A DNA stretch of 64,000 nt from Arcicella rigui (GTDB lineage Bacteria > Bacteroidota > Bacteroidia > Cytophagales > Spirosomataceae), in the NCBI RefSeq assembly GCF_034929435.1, contig NZ_JAYFUM010000020.1, positions 80,091 to 144,090 on the forward strand. The letters are read 5' to 3'. The notes below the pieces were generated by a model. It ran no database searches and had not been told where the DNA came from. It saw nothing but the letters and a program-made list of their open reading frames with translations. Of this stretch, positions 60,759 through 64,000 are shown piece by piece. The translations under genes were made by a program, and so were the position numbers. Positions within the stretch are counted from its first letter, which is position 1. The number at the start of each line of letters is the position of its first letter.

Positions 60759-61591
60759 TTTTTTGCCGCTTCCCATCCAACAATAGCCTTCTTCCGAATA
60801 CTTCCCCAATGATATTCCCCAAGTTTTCCTTCTTTTCTAATCACACGATGACAGGGAATCAAATACGCAATCGGATTACTTCCCACTGCCGTACCGACGG
60901 CTCTTACGGCTTTGTCTTTTCCAATACTTTCAGCAATTTGTTGATAAGTAGTTAATGAACCTTGCGGAATCGTCAGTAATGCTTCCCAAACTTTCAATTG
61001 AAAATTTGTGCCTTGTACCAATAAATGTAGTTTATCTAATGAACTAAGATGTGGCATAAAAATCCGTTCTATATAAGGATAAGTAATCGAAGCATTTTCT
61101 TGAATCGTAGCAAAAAACCATTTTTTCTTAAAGGTTGCTAAATCTTCATTTTTTGTTTGTTCATCCGTAAAAGCCATGCCACAAATTCCTCTTTCAGTAA
61201 CAGCCAAAAAACATTCACCAAAAGGAGTTTGATGATAAGCATAACTGATATGCAAACCTTTTCCACCACTTTTGAATTCTTGTGGAGTAACCGCTTCGAT
61301 ACCTGTGAACAAATCATACACTCTACTTTGACTTGAAAGTCCAGCGATTTCTGCGGCTTCAATCAAAGTAGCCGTCGATTTAATTTTTGCTTTTAAATAA
61401 TCAGCCGTCAAGAATTGTAAAAATTTCTTCGGACTCACACCAGCCCATTCCGTAAATATTCTTTGAAAGTGAAAAGGAGAAAGGTTTACTTTTTCAGCGA
61501 TTTCCTCCAAAGTAGGTTGAGCCGTAATATTTTCGCTGATAAACTCAATTGCTTTCGCAATGCGTTCATAATGATAAGTATCTGTTGTCAT
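60743..61591 (-). CDS. AraC-type regulator / O6-methylguanine-DNA methyltransferase fusion (Ada without N-terminal domain)
   Basis: 282 residues. N-terminal AraC helix-turn-helix region (about 10-105, LEEIAEKVNLSPFHFQRIFT and ATLIEAAEIAGLSSQSRVYD). C-terminal methyltransferase domain with the acceptor C247 in LIPCHRVIRKEGKLGEYHWG and the helical motif VRAVGTAVGSNP. The classical Ada metal-binding domain is absent here but is encoded separately at 59634-59897. It removes O6-methylguanine and probably activates alkylation-response genes. The downstream oxygenase is 153 bases away. Confidence 0.92.
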   Translation of the reverse strand: MTTDTYHYERIAKAIEFISENITAQPTLEEIAEKVNLSPFHFQRIFTEWAGVSPKKFLQFLTADYLKAKIKSTATLIEAAEIAGLSSQSRVYDLFTGIEAVTPQEFKSGGKGLHISYAYHQTPFGECFLAVTERGICGMAFTDEQTKNEDLATFKKKWFFATIQENASITYPYIERIFMPHLSSLDKLHLLVQGTNFQLKVWEALLTIPQGSLTTYQQIAESIGKDKAVRAVGTAVGSNPIAYLIPCHRVIRKEGKLGEYHWGSIRKKAIVGWEAAKKLVIE

Positions 61592-61923
61592 GATTTATAA
61601 AATTAACGATACAAATGTCGATTGATAAAAAAACATCCTCAACCCGAAAGTTGCTTTTTTTGAGTGACTTTAGGATTTTTGGACTTGAAGACTTTAGGAT
61701 TGGAGGACTAAAATACTTTAAGATTAGGAGACTTTATGATTTATAAAAGAGCCTAACAAAATCACTTTTCCTAATGTACAATACTTCATGTCATTAAACT
61801 CCCAGTTATTATGATTTATAAAGAATTTAGTCTGTCAATCCTCCAGTCTTAAAGTCTTCAAGTCCAAAATTCCTTCAGTCCAAAAAAATCCGTAATTTTA
61901 CACGAAACCAAAAACTTCATCAA
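61592..61923. other. Spacer upstream of pruA with a long inverted repeat
   Basis: 332 bases between divergent genes. Arms at 61677-61709 and 61838-61869 are inverted copies at about 90% (both contain GACTTGAAGACTTTA or its complement). Extra ACTTTAGGAT/ACTTTAAGAT words lie between and before them, and ATGATTTATAAA occurs twice (about 61736 and 61811). No clear promoter box was found. Confidence 0.6.
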
Positions 61924-63549
61924 ATGTCAACAGGATTTTTCAGCGTACCAACGCCCAAGAATGAGCCAATCAACTCGTATGCTCCAAACACAAAGGAGCG
62001 TGAAGCACTTATTGCGAAACTTACTGAAATGCGAAGTATCGTAGCAGATGTACCAATGTATATTGGTTCAGAAGAAGTAAGAACAGGAAACAAACAAGCA
62101 TTAACTTCCCCACACGACCATCAACATATTTTAGGATATTACCACGAAGGCGATGCTACTCATGTAAACCAAGCTATTGACACAGCCTTAGCTGCCAGAG
62201 AAGCTTGGGCAAATTTACCTTGGGAAAATAGAATGGCTATTTTCTTGAAAGCAGCCGACCTTTCAGCAACAAAATATCGTAATGAATTGAATGCTTCAAC
62301 GATGTTAGGTCAATCAAAAAATGCTTACCAAGCAGAAATTGATTCAGCTTGCGAGTGGATAGACTTCCTTCGTTTCAATGTACATTTCGCCACACAGATT
62401 TATGCAGAACAGCCAATCTCTTCTGATTATGTTTGGAATAGATTAGAGTATCGTCCATTAGAAGGATTCGTTTTTGCTGTAACACCCTTCAACTTTACAG
62501 CCATTGCAGGAAACCTTCCCGCTTCGGCAGCATTGATGGGGAATGTTGTAGTTTGGAAACCTTCGCCACAACAAATCTATTCTGCCAATGTTTTAATGAA
62601 AGTATTGAAAGAAGCAGGATTGCCAGATGGCGTAATCAATTTGATTTATACCGATGGACCATTAACGGGTGATATTGTTTTCAAACATCCACAATTTGCA
62701 GGCGTACACTTTACAGGAAGTACTAAAGTATTCCAACATATCTGGAAAACAATTGGAGAAAATATTCATAAGTATAAATCATACCCAAGAATTGTTGGCG
62801 AAACAGGCGGTAAAGATTTTGTGGTAGCCCATAAATCAGCCGATGCCAAAGCACTTGCCGTAGGTTTGGTACGTGGAGCTTTTGAATATCAAGGACAAAA
62901 ATGTTCGGCAGCTTCAAGAGCATATATTCCAAATACACTTTGGGAACAAACTTGGGAATATGTTCAAGCAGATTTAAACGAAATTAAAGTTGGTCCAGTT
63001 GAAGATTTTTCAAATTTTGTCAATGCAGTAATTGATGAAAAAGCTTTTGATAAAATCACTACTTATATAGATAATGCAAAAGCATCTGATAAAGCGAAAG
63101 TAATAGCAGGAGGAAACTACGATAAATCAAAAGGATATTTCATTGAGCCAACCATTATTCTAACAGAAGACCCGCACTATACAACCATGTGTGAAGAAAT
63201 CTTTGGTCCAGTACTTACTATCTATGTATATGATGCCGATAAGTATGAAGAAACCTTAGATATTGTAAATACAACTTCTGATTATGCTTTAACGGGAGCA
63301 ATCTTCGCACAAGACCGCTATGCTTTAGAAATAGCCAATAAAAAGCTAATAAACGCAGCTGGAAACTTCTATATTAATGACAAACCAACGGGAGCAGTAG
63401 TTGGACAACAACCATTCGGAGGAGCAAGAGCATCAGGAACAAATGATAAAGCTGGTTCAAAGTTAAATCTATTAAGATGGGTTTCTCCAAGAACAATCAA
63501 AGAAACATTTGTATCGCCAACAGACTATAAGTATCCATTTTTAGGATAG
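61924..63549 (+). CDS. pruA: L-glutamate gamma-semialdehyde dehydrogenase (delta-1-pyrroline-5-carboxylate dehydrogenase)
   Basis: 541 residues of the ALDH4 group. It oxidises glutamate semialdehyde from proline to glutamate with NAD+. FTAIAGNLPASAALMGNVV and TGSTKVFQHIW bind the cofactor, the general base Glu is in GETGGKDFVV, and the catalytic Cys is in EYQGQKCSAASRAYIP. TMCEEIFGPVLTIYVY and GQQPFGGARASGTNDKAG are typical of P5C dehydrogenases. Single-function protein without the proline-dehydrogenase half; no putA-like gene is adjacent. Confidence 0.95.
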   Translation: MSTGFFSVPTPKNEPINSYAPNTKEREALIAKLTEMRSIVADVPMYIGSEEVRTGNKQALTSPHDHQHILGYYHEGDATHVNQAIDTALAAREAWANLPWENRMAIFLKAADLSATKYRNELNASTMLGQSKNAYQAEIDSACEWIDFLRFNVHFATQIYAEQPISSDYVWNRLEYRPLEGFVFAVTPFNFTAIAGNLPASAALMGNVVVWKPSPQQIYSANVLMKVLKEAGLPDGVINLIYTDGPLTGDIVFKHPQFAGVHFTGSTKVFQHIWKTIGENIHKYKSYPRIVGETGGKDFVVAHKSADAKALAVGLVRGAFEYQGQKCSAASRAYIPNTLWEQTWEYVQADLNEIKVGPVEDFSNFVNAVIDEKAFDKITTYIDNAKASDKAKVIAGGNYDKSKGYFIEPTIILTEDPHYTTMCEEIFGPVLTIYVYDADKYEETLDIVNTTSDYALTGAIFAQDRYALEIANKKLINAAGNFYINDKPTGAVVGQQPFGGARASGTNDKAGSKLNLLRWVSPRTIKETFVSPTDYKYPFLG

Positions 63550-63582
63550 ATTTGGTGAAAATCTTGTAAAAAACATCTAAAG

Positions 63583-63618
63583 AGGTGAAGTATTTTATAT
63601 ATACTTCATCTTTTTTTT
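63583..63618 (+). terminator. Terminator of pruA
   Basis: GTGAAGTAT and ATACTTCAT pair around a short A/T loop, followed by eight Ts. Confidence 0.78.
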
Positions 63619-63642
63619 GTTTTGGTTTGTCTGTTTTTAGAA

Positions 63643-63678
63643 AAATGTTGAAAATTTTTTGAAATTTTTTCAACATTT
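63643..63678. other. Perfect AT-rich hairpin upstream of the rRNA promoter
   Basis: AAATGTTGAAAA (63643-63654) pairs exactly with TTTTCAACATTT (63667-63678). It may be a second terminator insulating the rRNA promoter, or a protein-binding site. Confidence 0.55.
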
Positions 63679-63741
63679 AATGTTATCAATAAGTCTTTGA
63701 TTTTCATTGGAATTACGGTTTATATTATGTTTTTTTTGAAA

Positions 63742-63801
63742 AAAACTTTAAAAAAGTTTTGTGAGATTGTTTGGTGATTAAAAATAAACCTTGCATCTTT
63801 G
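63742..63801 (+). promoter_or_regulatory. Probable rRNA operon promoter
   Basis: TTTG at 63770-63773 and CATCTTTG at 63794-63801 have the -33/-7 spacing (20 bases between) of Bacteroidota promoters, preceded by an AAAACTTT-AAA-AAAGTTTT symmetric stretch and A/T tracts that resemble an UP element. Confidence 0.6.
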
Positions 63802-64000
63802 CACTCCCAAACGACGCCAACGGGTTGAGAAAGGGGAGTAATTAGGAAGATAGTTACTAACAAGATTTGGTAAGGTTAAGAGATTAATTAGACTGGATTA
63901 AAGAGTTCTTTGAGGTATTGATAGAGATATATGAATTATTATTAATTCTTAATAGACAGGTTGTTTTTTGTTATAGATTCTTTATTTAAGAATAGAGAGC
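63802..64000 (+). other. Leader of a 16S rRNA gene that starts beyond the window
   Basis: The transcript after the promoter has no open frame. It carries 'AAAGAGTTCTTTGAGGTATTG' in two overlapping words (AAAGAGTTCTTTGA, TTCTTTGAGGTATTG) at about 63900-63920, the leader pattern that precedes 16S rRNA in Bacteroidota as I remember it. The mature rRNA is not reached, so no rRNA is called. Confidence 0.6.

Overview
The window is a piece of chromosome from a Bacteroidota bacterium, most likely a gliding, aerobic member of the Cytophagales. The evidence is an AT-rich sequence (roughly 35-38% GC by eye), a clear GldJ gliding/type IX secretion lipoprotein, several -7 promoter boxes of the Bacteroidota type TAnnTTTG (for example 17644, 45003, 47863, 53070), few visible Shine-Dalgarno sites, and many lipoproteins and families typical of the phylum (DUF4175, PD40-OmpA, DUF4136). 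No phage, insertion sequence, CRISPR array or tRNA gene was seen.

Layout. 0-3 kb: the end of nirB, nirD, and a two-component pair whose sensor has a NarX/PilJ-like P-box, together a nitrite assimilation and sensing unit. 3-7 kb: AlkD-like DNA glycosylase, DEAD-box RNA helicase, and an unrecognised two-gene membrane/coiled-coil operon. 7.7-9 kb: two small secreted proteins. 9.1-16 kb: an uronate catabolism cluster (KduI, GH88 unsaturated uronyl hydrolase, DUF2264 protein) ending in a 1125-residue ThuA / glucose-sorbosone dehydrogenase / PKD / cytochrome c / CBM6-like fusion. 16-21 kb: two thioredoxin-fold proteins, rplU-rpmA, a 49-residue protein, pdhA and recF. 21-24 kb: an ECF sigma factor, its likely anti-sigma factor and a cell-surface beta-solenoid-like protein in one operon. 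24-34 kb: DUF985 cupin, DUF4136 lipoprotein, FrnE-like DsbA, recO, an acyltransferase, an epimerase, an AbiEii-type nucleotidyltransferase pair, a TPR membrane protein, LOG protein, PD40-OmpA protein and a 35-residue lysine-rich protein. 34-45 kb: mfd, gldJ, comF, an AhpD-like protein, xth and a DUF4175 protein. 45-56 kb: ybeY, mnmG, methyltransferase, Ig-like lipoprotein, TPR protein, long-chain acyl-CoA ligase and thrC. 56-64 kb: ComEA-like protein, LysE exporter, TPR lipoprotein, a split ada/2OG-oxygenase alkylation-repair cluster, pruA, and finally the promoter and leader of what is very probably an rRNA operon starting beyond base 64000.

The parts most worth a second look are non-coding. 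First, exact DnaA boxes (TTATCCACA) pile up between 50.6 and 52.9 kb, with weaker variants from 48.8 to 53.0 kb, beside a very AT-rich stretch, about 3 kb from mnmG and 5 kb from a parS-like palindrome. This is a candidate replication origin. Second, a degenerate array upstream of a TPR lipoprotein gene (58521-58925) keeps an almost exact 21-bp phase over roughly 20 units built on the palindrome TGTAAGCTTACA. Third, a REP-like double hairpin lies at 57697-57769. Fourth, a family of 'TCACTAAA/TCACAATT'-type word repeats sits next to stop codons throughout the window. Among coding regions, the split ada cluster, the five-domain ThuA fusion, the two-gene membrane/coiled-coil operon and the AbiEii pair stand out.

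All calls come from reading the sequence and from memory of protein families. No database search, alignment or folding program was run.
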